Positions 6,170 to 13,870 of a DNA stretch of 17,911 nt are shown in pieces. Location: NCBI GenBank assembly GCA_023401495.1, contig JAEXDU010000197.1:1-17911 (forward strand), written 5' to 3'. The position numbers and the translations under genes are program-made. The notes beneath the pieces were generated by a model. The model searched no databases, had not been told where the DNA came from, and worked only from the letters and a program-made list of their open reading frames with translations. Source of the stretch: Bacillota bacterium (lineage in GTDB: Bacteria > Bacillota > Clostridia > Oscillospirales > Acutalibacteraceae). The stretch's first letter is position 1. The number at the start of each line of letters is the position of its first letter.

Positions 6170-6208
6170 GGCAAAACGCGGAAAACGAATCGTCTTCCGC
6201 GTTTTGCC
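6170..6208 (-). terminator. Perfect 14-bp stem-loop just after the kinase-like gene
   Basis: GGCAAAACGCGGAA (6170-6183) and TTCCGCGTTTTGCC (6195-6208) pair perfectly around an 11-nt loop. The stem begins 2 nt past the stop codon of the kinase-like gene. Neither side has a T tract, so it may end the operon mRNA as a 3'-protective structure or assist termination rather than act as a standard intrinsic terminator. Confidence 0.55.
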
Positions 6209-6210
6209 TG

Positions 6211-6873
6211 TTAGGATATTGAAATGAAGGGAAAAGCTTTTTTACAGTCGTCGCCAAATTTGATCTGCAGCGCCTGCACTATCAAATCGACGCATTGGTC
6301 AATGCTCCACCGGCCGCTGTTCAGCGTCATATCATAGTTAACCGGATTCGTCCAATAGTTGCCGCCGGTATAATATTTATAGTATTCGGCGCGGTATTTA
6401 TCCGTTTTGGCAATCAGGCTGTGCGCCTCACTCTCTGAAACGTTCATGGTTTTCATCACGCGATCCACACAAAAGACTCTGCGGGCCTCCACATACACGC
6501 TCAGCACATTATCAAAATCCTGCAGCACATAATCGGCGCATTTACCCACGATGACGCAGCTTTCGGTACGGGCCAGCTCCTGAATGATTTTCTTCTGAAA
6601 CTCGAACAGGCGGTCATCGGATTCAAACGGATTGGTGTGCGGCAGCGGGGTCAGCCGCTTTTGCAGCGACATTAATTGCTGGCGCAGGTACCCGTCCCGC
6701 AGGCGCTCATCCACCTCTACAAAGTCGTGCTCGTCCCTGCCGCTGTATTGGGACGCAAGCGTCAGAATTCGATTGGCATAGCTGTGGATTCCCAGACGAT
6801 CCGCAAGCCGCGCGGCGATTTCGCGGCCGCCCGTTCCAAAGCCGCGGGCAATCGTAATCACGATATGTTCCAT
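6211..6873 (-). CDS. Cytidylate-kinase-like family protein
   Basis: A 220-aa P-loop nucleotide-kinase-fold protein of the cytidylate kinase-like family common in Clostridia. Visible features are the N-terminal beta strand and glycine-rich loop ITIARGFGTGGREIA (5-19), then ARLADRLGI, a central CVIVGKCADYVL strand-helix segment, a VYVEARR segment with basic residues typical of the LID region, and a C-terminal YDMTLNSG. It differs from housekeeping CMP kinase (Cmk) and the true substrate is unknown. ATG 6873 has GGGGGAG 8 nt upstream; a GTG at 6882 abuts that site and is unlikely. It is the last gene in line with the peptide operon, 131 nt after the AbgB-like gene, but that gap holds hairpins, so cotranscription is uncertain. 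No mechanistic link to peptide use is visible. Confidence 0.85.
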   Translation of the reverse strand: MEHIVITIARGFGTGGREIAARLADRLGIHSYANRILTLASQYSGRDEHDFVEVDERLRDGYLRQQLMSLQKRLTPLPHTNPFESDDRLFEFQKKIIQELARTESCVIVGKCADYVLQDFDNVLSVYVEARRVFCVDRVMKTMNVSESEAHSLIAKTDKYRAEYYKYYTGGNYWTNPVNYDMTLNSGRWSIDQCVDLIVQALQIKFGDDCKKAFPFISIS

Positions 6874-6923
6874 CGTTTCCACTCCCCCTCTTCCTTCCGA
6901 TTGATTTTCCGTATGCTGATACC

Positions 6924-6989
6924 AAAACCGGGAATGATGCCGGTTTTCTTTCCGCCTTTCGCGCGCAAAGAAAACCGTTTTTATTTTTT
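6924..6989. terminator. Overlapping hairpins between AbgB-like and kinase-like genes
   Basis: Two hairpins share bases. One is AAAACCGG (6924-6931) / CCGGTTTT (6940-6947), whose minus-strand end is TTTT. The other is CGGTTTTCTTT (6941-6951) / AAAGAAAACCG (6967-6977), a perfect 11-bp stem that on the + strand is followed by T5-A-T6 (6978-6989). Both cannot form at once. On the minus strand the layout resembles a weak terminator with an upstream competing hairpin. On the + strand the second hairpin is a textbook terminator, though no + strand gene precedes it. Confidence 0.5.
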
Positions 6990-7004
6990 ATCCGCAGATT
7001 CCTA

Positions 7005-8465
7005 TCAGCTCATGGTTCTGAGAGGCACCGGATGAATCTCGTCTGGAATCGGAAGATAGGTCTGCCCCTGCAAAGCCAGAGTGTGCTCTTCCTTCGCCTG
7101 CTCCAAAAGCTCCGGCTGCTGCATCAGGCGCATGGCGGTCAGCGTGATCACCTTTCCGGCCAGCAGCATCCCCTTGTGCGCGTGGGAGGATTTCCCCTGG
7201 GAAACCACCTGCCACGAATGCCCTGGCGTTCCGGGCGCCCAGGTGGCGGCGTACAACTGCGCGGTCGGGCACATCCAGCTGACATCGCCCACATCGGTGG
7301 AGCCTGCCTCTACCCGTACCAGGTGCATCGGCTCGTACGGAACGATGAAATCGTAAAGCGGATCGGCCTTTTTCTCAAGCAGGAACCGCTTGTTCTTGGG
7401 GTCAAGCCGCTCCTGAACCGCATCCATATAACCGCGGTCAGCGCCTTTCGGTACGGTATCGGCATAGCGCCGCGTCAGCTCATATTCCTCAGGGGTATAG
7501 TCCGGCGTGCCGATCTCCGTGAGGGAATCGAACATCGCCTGCTCCAGCACCTGATTTGAGATCATGTTGGCGCAGGACTTGATCAGTTGGTGCTCCACGG
7601 TGGTTTCGGTCATGAGAGCCGCCCCCTCCGCGATTTTTTTCACGCGGTTCAAAAGCTCCAGCGCCTGATCCTGCCTGGGTGCGCGAACGAGATAGATCGC
7701 TTTGGCCAGATTCTGCACCACGTTCGGGGAATAGCCGCCCGTATTGGTGACTGCATAATGAATGCGGGCCTTTTCGATCATGTGCTCCCGCAGAAAATTC
7801 GCGCCGACGTTCATCAGCTCCAATGCATCGAGCGCGCTGCGGCCCATTTCCGGGCTGCCGGCAGCGTGGGCGCTGATACCGTGAAAGGTAAACTGCACCT
7901 GAAAGTTCGCAAGCGAGCTGTTCTGGTATACCATATTCAGGCTCGACGGGTGCCAGGTCAATGCACAGTCCAGCTCGGAAAACGCACCTGCCCTTGCCAT
8001 ATAGGCCTTGCCGGAGCCGCCCTCCTCGCCGGGGCAGCCGAAATAAGTAACCGTGCCGGGGAAGCCGTCCTCCAGGTATTTTTTAACCGCCAGCGCCGCC
8101 GCGGCGGAACCGACGCCGAGCAGGTTATGTCCGCAGCCGTGGCCGTTCGCTTCGGGGTGATCGGATTCCTTGCGGATGACCCCCGCCTCTTGGTTCAAAC
8201 CGGAAAGCGCGTCGAATTCGCCCAGAATGCCGATTTTCGGGCTGCCTGACCCAAAGGTGGCGGTAAACGCAGTCTTGATATCGAACGCGCCCCGTTCCAC
8301 CGTAAAGCCCTCCTTTTCGAGGAAGGTGCAGAGGGCATCCGCCGATTGAAATTCCTCAAACTGCGTTTCGGCATATTCCCATATTTGATCGCTCAGCGCA
8401 CTGAGCGGCATTGCTTTCTCATCGATTTCCGCAAGATAACGGTGCAGATTCAACTCTTGTTTCAT
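7005..8465 (-). CDS. M20D amidohydrolase, AbgB-like (p-aminobenzoyl-glutamate hydrolase subunit B family)
   Basis: A 486-aa cytosolic metal-dependent amidohydrolase matching AbgB along its whole length (E. coli AbgB is about 480 aa). Recognisable shared blocks are QIWEYAETQFEEF, ILGEFDALSGL, the metal-site motifs NGHGCGHNLLG (107-117), FGCPGEEGGSGK (142-153) and LTWHP (169-173), then GRSALDALELMNVG, EKARIHYAVTNTGG, SPNVVQN, EGAALMTETTVE and the C-terminal STDVGDVSW, GTPGHSWQ and AHKGMLLAGK. In E. coli AbgB acts with AbgA to cleave p-aminobenzoyl-glutamate; no AbgA is encoded here. Many homologues act on other N-acyl amino acids or dipeptides, so substrate is inference. ATG 8465 has AGGAGA 6 nt upstream. 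It follows the M20 peptidase by 16 nt in the peptide-transport operon. Confidence 0.9.
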   Translation of the reverse strand: MKQELNLHRYLAEIDEKAMPLSALSDQIWEYAETQFEEFQSADALCTFLEKEGFTVERGAFDIKTAFTATFGSGSPKIGILGEFDALSGLNQEAGVIRKESDHPEANGHGCGHNLLGVGSAAAALAVKKYLEDGFPGTVTYFGCPGEEGGSGKAYMARAGAFSELDCALTWHPSSLNMVYQNSSLANFQVQFTFHGISAHAAGSPEMGRSALDALELMNVGANFLREHMIEKARIHYAVTNTGGYSPNVVQNLAKAIYLVRAPRQDQALELLNRVKKIAEGAALMTETTVEHQLIKSCANMISNQVLEQAMFDSLTEIGTPDYTPEEYELTRRYADTVPKGADRGYMDAVQERLDPKNKRFLLEKKADPLYDFIVPYEPMHLVRVEAGSTDVGDVSWMCPTAQLYAATWAPGTPGHSWQVVSQGKSSHAHKGMLLAGKVITLTAMRLMQQPELLEQAKEEHTLALQGQTYLPIPDEIHPVPLRTMS

Positions 8466-8481
8466 ATGTCATCTCCTGGTT

Positions 8482-9624
8482 CTATAGGAAATAATCCAGC
8501 ACACTTTCCATCACGACCCGGTACCCGAGCGGCAGGGAATCGATTTCCACATACTCCTCCCGCGTATGCGCTCCGTCGCCGTAGTACGACCCGAAGCACA
8601 CGCTGGGGATTCCCAGCGACAGGGGAATGTTGCAGTCGGTGGAGGAAGACGCCGTACCCGGGCGTTTTCCCGTCACCTGCTCGATAATATCGGCAGCTCT
8701 TTGCACCAGCCGGTCGCGCTCCGCGGCCGCCGCCGCGGAAAGCTGTTCGCTGGGGCGGCTCCCGACTACCTCCACTGTAAGCTCCACTCCTTTTTTCCGG
8801 TGTGCGGAGAAAATCCTTTCATATTGCTCCTGCATATACTGCAGGCCGCGGGCATCGTCTGACCGGTATTCGCACAGCATCTCGGCGCTCTGCGCGATGG
8901 TGTTGACAGAGGTGCCGCCCGAAATCGTGCCAACGTTGCAAGTGGTTCTCCCGTAGGAGGGAATCCCCACGGCATACAGGTCAGAAACGACCGCGGCCAG
9001 CTGCGCGATCGCGTTGGGACGGCCAAAATCCATATAGGAGTGCCCGCCCTGTGTTGTTACGGTGACCCGGAATCGCTGGGACCCCACCGAACGGTTTACC
9101 ACATGCGTCAGTGTTCCGTCAAAGCTGCAAAACGCTTGAATACGTCCCTCATAACCCTTGCAGAGCTTACGCGACCCCTTCAGGTTTCCCATTCCCTCTT
9201 CTCCGGAATTGCAGACGAACAGCACGCCCACACCGTTTTTTGGACGAAGGCCCTCCTGCAGAACGTACTTGGCCGTCATCATCAAAGCGGCCAGGTTTGC
9301 CGTATCGTCGCCCACGCCGGGTGCCCAAAGCCGGCCCGAATGCTCCCGCACGGGGAGCGGGTCGGTATCCGGGAACACCACATCAGTGTGGGCGCAGAAC
9401 ACGACGACCGGGTTTTCTTCCGTTACCCCAACCGGGCAGACCACATTCAGCGCGTTGTCGGTATAAACGCCCTTGGCCCCGCAGGATTCCAGCCACTGCC
9501 TGCAAAATTCCATCCGACGTTCCTCCTGGTTCGACGGCGATGGGATCGCCGCCATTGTCTTTAACAGTTGATAGGCCTCGTCGCCGTGAGTCTGCAAAAA
9601 ATCCTGCGCGTTTTGTGTCAGCAC
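8482..9624 (-). CDS. M20-family metallopeptidase (dipeptidase/aminoacylase type)
   Basis: A 380-aa binuclear zinc hydrolase of the M20 clan. Metal-site motifs in order are FCAHTDVVFPD (76-86, His and Asp ligands), GVGDDTAN (103-110, bridging Asp), NSGEEGMGN (139-147, catalytic Glu pair) and a later FDGT. The insert dimerisation domain begins near RFRVTVTTQGGHSYMDFGRP, and the C-terminal ligand region is near SSSTDCNIPLSLGIPSVCFG and DGAHTREEYVE. It resembles peptidase T / M20A proteins rather than AbgA. I chose GTG 9624 because GGGAGGG lies 8 nt upstream. An ATG at 9648 would add eight residues, but its nearest GGAGG is about 20 nt away. It sits between DppF and the AbgB-like gene, consistent with cleaving imported peptides in the cytosol. 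Confidence 0.88.
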   Translation of the reverse strand: MLTQNAQDFLQTHGDEAYQLLKTMAAIPSPSNQEERRMEFCRQWLESCGAKGVYTDNALNVVCPVGVTEENPVVVFCAHTDVVFPDTDPLPVREHSGRLWAPGVGDDTANLAALMMTAKYVLQEGLRPKNGVGVLFVCNSGEEGMGNLKGSRKLCKGYEGRIQAFCSFDGTLTHVVNRSVGSQRFRVTVTTQGGHSYMDFGRPNAIAQLAAVVSDLYAVGIPSYGRTTCNVGTISGGTSVNTIAQSAEMLCEYRSDDARGLQYMQEQYERIFSAHRKKGVELTVEVVGSRPSEQLSAAAAAERDRLVQRAADIIEQVTGKRPGTASSSTDCNIPLSLGIPSVCFGSYYGDGAHTREEYVEIDSLPLGYRVVMESVLDYFL

Positions 9625-9677
9625 TGTTAGTACCCTCCCAGTCATCATTCGTTTTCACCGGAGACTTTCCTCCACCT

Positions 9678-10676
9678 TCAGGTTTGACCAGACCAGCCTT
9701 CCTCATACATCAGGCAGGCCACCCGGTGACCGGGCACAACCTCCTTCAAATGCGGCGTACGCACCGAGCACTGCTCGGTAGCGTATGGGCAGCGTGTGTG
9801 GAACACACAGCCGGACGGCAGGTTAATGGGGGACGGAAGATCACCCTTTAATACGATTCTCTCTTTTTTCGTGTGGGGCGAGGGATTCGGAACGGCAGAA
9901 AGCAGCGCCTTTGCATACGGATGCAGCGTATTGCGGAACAGCTCTTCCGTTTCGGCCTCCTCCATCATATGCCCCAGATACATGACCCCTACTCTGTCCG
10001 ACACATATTTTACCACGCTCATATCATGTGCAATGAACAAAAAGGAGATTTGCTCTTTTTCCCGCAGATCCTGCAGCAGATTGATGATCTGCGCCTGAAT
10101 CGATACGTCCAGCGCTGAAACGGGCTCGTCGCAAATAATGATCTTCGGGTTTAAAATCAGCGCTCTGGCCAGGCCGACCCTCTGCCGCTGGCCGCCGGAA
10201 AACTCGTGGGGATAGCGGTAGAAATGCTCGAGCCGCAGGCCCACCTTCTCCATGATCTCCACCGCAGTATCCATGCGGGATTCGCGGGTGCCGATATTGT
10301 GGATCTTCAGCGCCTCTGTAAGGATATCGCCTACTCTCTGCTTGGGGTCCAGCGAAGTGTAGGGGTCCTGAAACACCATCTGGATTTTGCGGCGCATTTC
10401 GATCAGCTGGTGGCGCTTCATCGCCGTCATATCCTGATCCAGCACCTCAATCGAGCCGCCGGTGGGTTCGGTCAGGTAAGCCAGCGTGCGGCCCAGCGTG
10501 CTTTTGCCGCAGCCGGTTTCCCCCACAAGGCCGTAAATCTCACCCTCATACAGAGAAATATCGACACCATCCACCGCTTTTACATTCCTCTTTACTCTAT
10601 TTAAAACAGAGCTGCGCACGGGAAAATATTTTTTGATCCCTGTTCCGCGCAAAACCACCTTTGCGGTATTTGTCAT
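9678..10676 (-). CDS. dppF: Peptide ABC transporter ATP-binding protein (DppF/OppF type)
   Basis: A 332-aa ABC ATPase that powers peptide uptake at the inner face of the membrane. Walker A is GETGCGKST (52-60), the Q-loop is in MVFQDPYTSLDPKQR, the ABC signature is FSGGQRQRVGLARAL, Walker B is IIICDEPVSALD, and the H-loop is in LFIAHDMS. The C-terminal extension GCVFHTRCPYATEQC, with its cysteines, is the oligopeptide-transporter C-terminal domain typical of Opp/Dpp ATPases. Length is usual. AGGAGG stands 7 nt before the ATG, and it starts 11 nt after dppD, so the two are translated together as the expected D/F heterodimer. Subunit letters are by homology and order; exact substrate is not shown. 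Confidence 0.95.
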   Translation of the reverse strand: MTNTAKVVLRGTGIKKYFPVRSSVLNRVKRNVKAVDGVDISLYEGEIYGLVGETGCGKSTLGRTLAYLTEPTGGSIEVLDQDMTAMKRHQLIEMRRKIQMVFQDPYTSLDPKQRVGDILTEALKIHNIGTRESRMDTAVEIMEKVGLRLEHFYRYPHEFSGGQRQRVGLARALILNPKIIICDEPVSALDVSIQAQIINLLQDLREKEQISFLFIAHDMSVVKYVSDRVGVMYLGHMMEEAETEELFRNTLHPYAKALLSAVPNPSPHTKKERIVLKGDLPSPINLPSGCVFHTRCPYATEQCSVRTPHLKEVVPGHRVACLMYEEGWSGQT

Positions 10677-10687
10677 CTCGTTTCCTC

Positions 10688-11704
10688 CTAACCGGCCTCA
10701 TACTGGGGATGCTCCTGAACGAAGCCGCCGTTTCGCTCGTTCCTGTAATGGCAGCGCACACCCTGTGTTTCTGAAACCTGGCTCAGTTCGGGCATTTCCT
10801 CGCGGCACAGGTCGGTAGCATAGGGGCAGCGGGGGGCAAACCGGCACCCCACGGGAATCTGGTTTAACAGCGGAACCGTGCCGCTGATCTGGTACAGCCG
10901 GGTCGCCTTTGCGGTGTCGAGCTTCGGGATGGAATTCATCAGCCCCATCGTGTACGGGTGCATGGGATGATCAAAAATATCCTCCACCCGTCCCTCTTCC
11001 ACGATTTGGCCAAGATACATCACGATCAACCGGTTGCACGTTTCGGCCACAACCGCCAGATCGTGCGTGATGAGCATCACCGCCATGCCAAGGCGCTTGT
11101 TCATATCCACGATCAAATCCATGATCTGCGCCTGAATCGTCACATCCAGCGCGGTGGTGGGCTCGTCGGCGATCAAAAGCTGCGGGTGGCAGGCCAGCGC
11201 CACCGCGATCATCACCCTCTGCCGCATGCCGCCCGAAAGCTCGAACGGATACTGATAAAACCGCCGGGCCGGATCGGGGATGCCGACCAGATTCAGCATT
11301 TCGATCGCCTGCTCTTTTGCCTCGGCCTTGGTTCTTTTCTGGTGGATCAGAATCGCTTCCATGATCTGATCGCCCACCGTAAATACCGGATTCAAAGAGC
11401 TGAGCGCATCCTGAAATACCATCGAAATCTTGGCGCCGCGCACGCTTTCCATTTGTTTTTCAGAAAGCGCGAGCAGGCTCTCGTCGTGGAACCGGACGTC
11501 GCCGGTGTAGCGCACGAATGATTTTTCATCGTACAGCCGCAGAATCGACTGGGAGGTGACGCTTTTCCCGCACCCGGATTCCCCGACGATACCGAGCATT
11601 TCGCCTTCGCGCACCTCAAAGCTGACGCCGTCCACCGCTTTGAGCATGCCGCGCTCCGTTTTGAATTCGGTACATAAATTTTCTACCTGCAATACTCTTT
11701 CCAT
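10688..11704 (-). CDS. dppD: Peptide ABC transporter ATP-binding protein (DppD/OppD type)
   Basis: A 338-aa ABC ATPase paired with DppF. Motifs are Walker A GESGCGKS, the Q-loop in MVFQDALSSLNPVF, the signature LSGGMRQRVMIA, Walker B LLIADEPTTALD and the H-loop LITHDLAVV. The C-terminal Opp/Dpp domain includes CRFAPRCPYATDLC. I took ATG 11704, which has GAGAGGAGAGA 8 nt upstream; a GTG at 11725 would add seven residues and lacks a site. It follows the DppC gene by 116 nt, the widest gap within the transporter, and that gap contains a stem-loop (11763-11787). Confidence 0.94.
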   Translation of the reverse strand: MERVLQVENLCTEFKTERGMLKAVDGVSFEVREGEMLGIVGESGCGKSVTSQSILRLYDEKSFVRYTGDVRFHDESLLALSEKQMESVRGAKISMVFQDALSSLNPVFTVGDQIMEAILIHQKRTKAEAKEQAIEMLNLVGIPDPARRFYQYPFELSGGMRQRVMIAVALACHPQLLIADEPTTALDVTIQAQIMDLIVDMNKRLGMAVMLITHDLAVVAETCNRLIVMYLGQIVEEGRVEDIFDHPMHPYTMGLMNSIPKLDTAKATRLYQISGTVPLLNQIPVGCRFAPRCPYATDLCREEMPELSQVSETQGVRCHYRNERNGGFVQEHPQYEAG

Positions 11705-11762
11705 GCTGCCGGTCTCTCCTCTCACACGGCTTCTTCAACCAAATAACGAATGGTTCTTTTCT

Positions 11763-11787
11763 CTTTCCCCACCGGTAGCGGGGAGAG
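11763..11787. repeat. Intercistronic stem-loop between dppC and dppD
   Basis: CTTTCCCC (11763-11770) and GGGGAGAG (11780-11787) pair over 8 bp (one G-U) around ACCGGTAGC. A smaller AACCA/TGGTT inverted repeat lies beside it at about 11738-11757. There is no minus-strand T tract, so it is more likely an mRNA-stability or processing element than a terminator. Confidence 0.45.
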
Positions 11788-11820
11788 CGCATTTCTTTCC
11801 TTTTTCGCCGCGGATTCGTT

Positions 11821-12738
11821 TCAGTTGCTTTTCGGGTCCATCAAATCGCGCACGCCGTCACCCAGAAGGTTCAACCCCAGCACTGTCAGCGCGGTGAATA
11901 CGCCGGGGAACAGGATCATCCACCAGGCGGTATAGATCACGTCTTTGCCTTCTTTTAAAATGTTGCCCCAACTCGGTGCAGGGGCCGGAACGCCGGCGCC
12001 GAGGAAGCTGAGGGCCGCCTCAGTGATAATGGCGCTCGCAAACACGAAGGTCATCTGAACGATCATCGGCGAGAGGATATTCGGCACGATGTGCGCCCAC
12101 AAAATCCGTTTTTGAGAAGAACCGAGACACCGCATCGCCTCGATATACGTCTGCTCTTTCACCACCAGCGCCTGGCTGCGGGCCAGACGGGCCATGTTCG
12201 GAATATTGACGACGATCAGGCTGATGATCACATTCTTGATGTCCGCACCCAGCACCGCCATCATCGTGATGGCAAGGAGCGTGCTGGGGATCGCCTTAAG
12301 ACCGTCGCAGACGCGCATCAGGATATTGTCCGCAAGCTGATTGGTGCTGGCATACAGCCCAATCACAAGCCCGAGGAAACCCGAAACAAGGCCGACTGTA
12401 AAGCCGACGGTGAGAGAAATCCGAGCGCCGTACAGCACGCGGGCAAATACATCGCGTCCCATATTGTCGGTACCGAACCAGTGCTCGGCGCTGATACCCT
12501 TCAGGCGGTCTGCGGTATTCATCGCGAGCGGGTCATGCAAAGCAATCAGCGGGGCAAAAACCGCTAGGACGATCACAAGGGTGACAACCGCCAGACCGAA
12601 TACCGAAGCCCGGTTATGGGTGAATTTCTTCAGCCGGATTTCGAACTGCTCCTGTGCCAGCTTTTTCTTCTGCAGGCTCAGGTCATTCTGGGCGGCCGTG
12701 TAAGTTATGGCGCCCTCCGAACCGTTTGTACCTGGCAT
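11821..12738 (-). CDS. dppC: Peptide ABC transporter permease (DppC/OppC type)
   Basis: A 305-aa inner-membrane permease. After a charged cytosolic N-terminus, the first membrane span is ASVFGLAVVTLVIVLAVFAP. The OppC N-terminal domain continues to HWFGTDNMGRDVFARVLYGARISL, a signature of DppC/OppC proteins. About five further spans follow. The EAA cytoplasmic loop that contacts the ATPases is around EQTYIEAMRCLGSSQKRILWAHIVPN. The end ...LNLLGDGVRDLMDP is typical of the family. ATG 12738 is preferred because GGAGGG lies 8 nt upstream; an ATG at 12747 is only 3 nt from that site. It begins 16 nt after dppB ends. Confidence 0.95.
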   Translation of the reverse strand: MPGTNGSEGAITYTAAQNDLSLQKKKLAQEQFEIRLKKFTHNRASVFGLAVVTLVIVLAVFAPLIALHDPLAMNTADRLKGISAEHWFGTDNMGRDVFARVLYGARISLTVGFTVGLVSGFLGLVIGLYASTNQLADNILMRVCDGLKAIPSTLLAITMMAVLGADIKNVIISLIVVNIPNMARLARSQALVVKEQTYIEAMRCLGSSQKRILWAHIVPNILSPMIVQMTFVFASAIITEAALSFLGAGVPAPAPSWGNILKEGKDVIYTAWWMILFPGVFTALTVLGLNLLGDGVRDLMDPKSN

Positions 12739-12754
12739 CTCATTCACCCTCCTC

Positions 12755-13699
12755 TCAGGTTGCTCTGACTCTGGGGTCTGCCACGCCGTACAGCAAATCC
12801 ACCAGCATGTTGATCAGTACATTGAACAGCGCGATCAAAAGTACGATCGCCTGAATCACATAGTAGTCGCGGCGGCCGATGGAATTGACCATCAGCTGCC
12901 CAAGGCCCGGAATGGCGAACAGGCTTTCAATGACCGCCGCCCCGGCCAGCATCTGCACCGCGCTCTGGCCGATCATCGTGATGATCGTAACCAAAGAATT
13001 GCGCAGCGCATGCTTGGTGGTGATGACAAAATTCCGCACGCCTTTCGCCTTGGCCATTCTGATGTAGTCGCTGCCCAGAACCTCCAGCATCGCGGAGCGG
13101 GTCATGCGCATCATCAACGCCGCGTTCATGAATCCCAGCGCGATCGCCGGCAGCGTCAGCGATTTGATGTGCGGCCAAAGCCCCCGGCTGATTTCCACAT
13201 ACCCCGAAACCGGGAAGAAATGCAGCTTCACAGCGAAGATGAGCATCAAAAACAGGCCAAACAAAAAGCTGGGCAGCGAGATGCCCGCCAAGGACAAAAC
13301 CGTCACGCCGTGGTCTATGCCGGTTCCCTTGTTTTTTGCCGCCAGCATTCCCATCGGAATCGCGATCACACTGGCGATGATGAGCGCGTACAGCGCGAGG
13401 GAAATGGTCGGCTTCACGTGGCTGAACACTACACTGGCAACCGGCTCGCCGCCTGCCGTGCTGATCCCGAAATCACCGTGAAACATATTCCCAATCCAGA
13501 TGAAATACTGTTCCACCAACGGGCGGTTCAGGCCCATTTTTTCTTCCAGCTTTGCAATATCGTCCGCTGTGGCCAAATCGCCCAGCAGGGTAGCCGCCGG
13601 GCTGCCGGGCACCATTTTCAGCAGTGTGAAAATGACCACCGACACCACGAACAGAACCGGAATCACAGACAGCAGTCTCCTAACAATGAACTTCTGCAT
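12755..13699 (-). CDS. dppB: Peptide ABC transporter permease (DppB/OppB type)
   Basis: A 314-aa inner-membrane permease that forms the channel with DppC. The N-terminal span RRLLSVIPVLFVVSVVIFTL and the following LLKMVPGSPA are characteristic of DppB. The periplasmic domain holds MGLNRPLVEQYFIWIGNMFH and GDFGIS. Further spans and the EAA loop DYIRMAKAKGVRNFVITTKH follow, then the family end DLLYGVADPRVR. ATG 13699 has a G-rich ribosome site (GGGGGGAAAG) just upstream; a TTG at 13720 would extend it without a better site. A 15-bp stem-loop lies between it and the upstream binding-protein gene. Confidence 0.95.
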   Translation of the reverse strand: MQKFIVRRLLSVIPVLFVVSVVIFTLLKMVPGSPAATLLGDLATADDIAKLEEKMGLNRPLVEQYFIWIGNMFHGDFGISTAGGEPVASVVFSHVKPTISLALYALIIASVIAIPMGMLAAKNKGTGIDHGVTVLSLAGISLPSFLFGLFLMLIFAVKLHFFPVSGYVEISRGLWPHIKSLTLPAIALGFMNAALMMRMTRSAMLEVLGSDYIRMAKAKGVRNFVITTKHALRNSLVTIITMIGQSAVQMLAGAAVIESLFAIPGLGQLMVNSIGRRDYYVIQAIVLLIALFNVLINMLVDLLYGVADPRVRAT

Positions 13700-13764
13700 C
13701 AGCTTTCCCCCCACAACCAAGAGAATCTAAGAATAAAATCGTTTCACTTTAAAACAGTCTGTTG

Positions 13765-13798
13765 GTTTCTTCCCCTGCCTTGTGGCAGGGAAAGAAAC
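13765..13798. repeat. Stem-loop between binding-protein and permease genes
   Basis: GTTTCTTCCCCTGCC (13765-13779) and GGCAGGGAAAGAAAC (13784-13798) pair at 14 of 15 positions around TTGT. There is no T tract on either strand. The position just after the binding-protein gene matches known 3'-stabilising structures, such as that between malE and malF, which let the binding protein be made in excess over the permeases. Confidence 0.6.
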
Positions 13799-13870
13799 GG
13801 CCAGGTTCCTCACAAAGCTTCTTTCAAAGCAAATCGGCTGTATTTCAGAATCTTATTCCATGTTTCAGAC

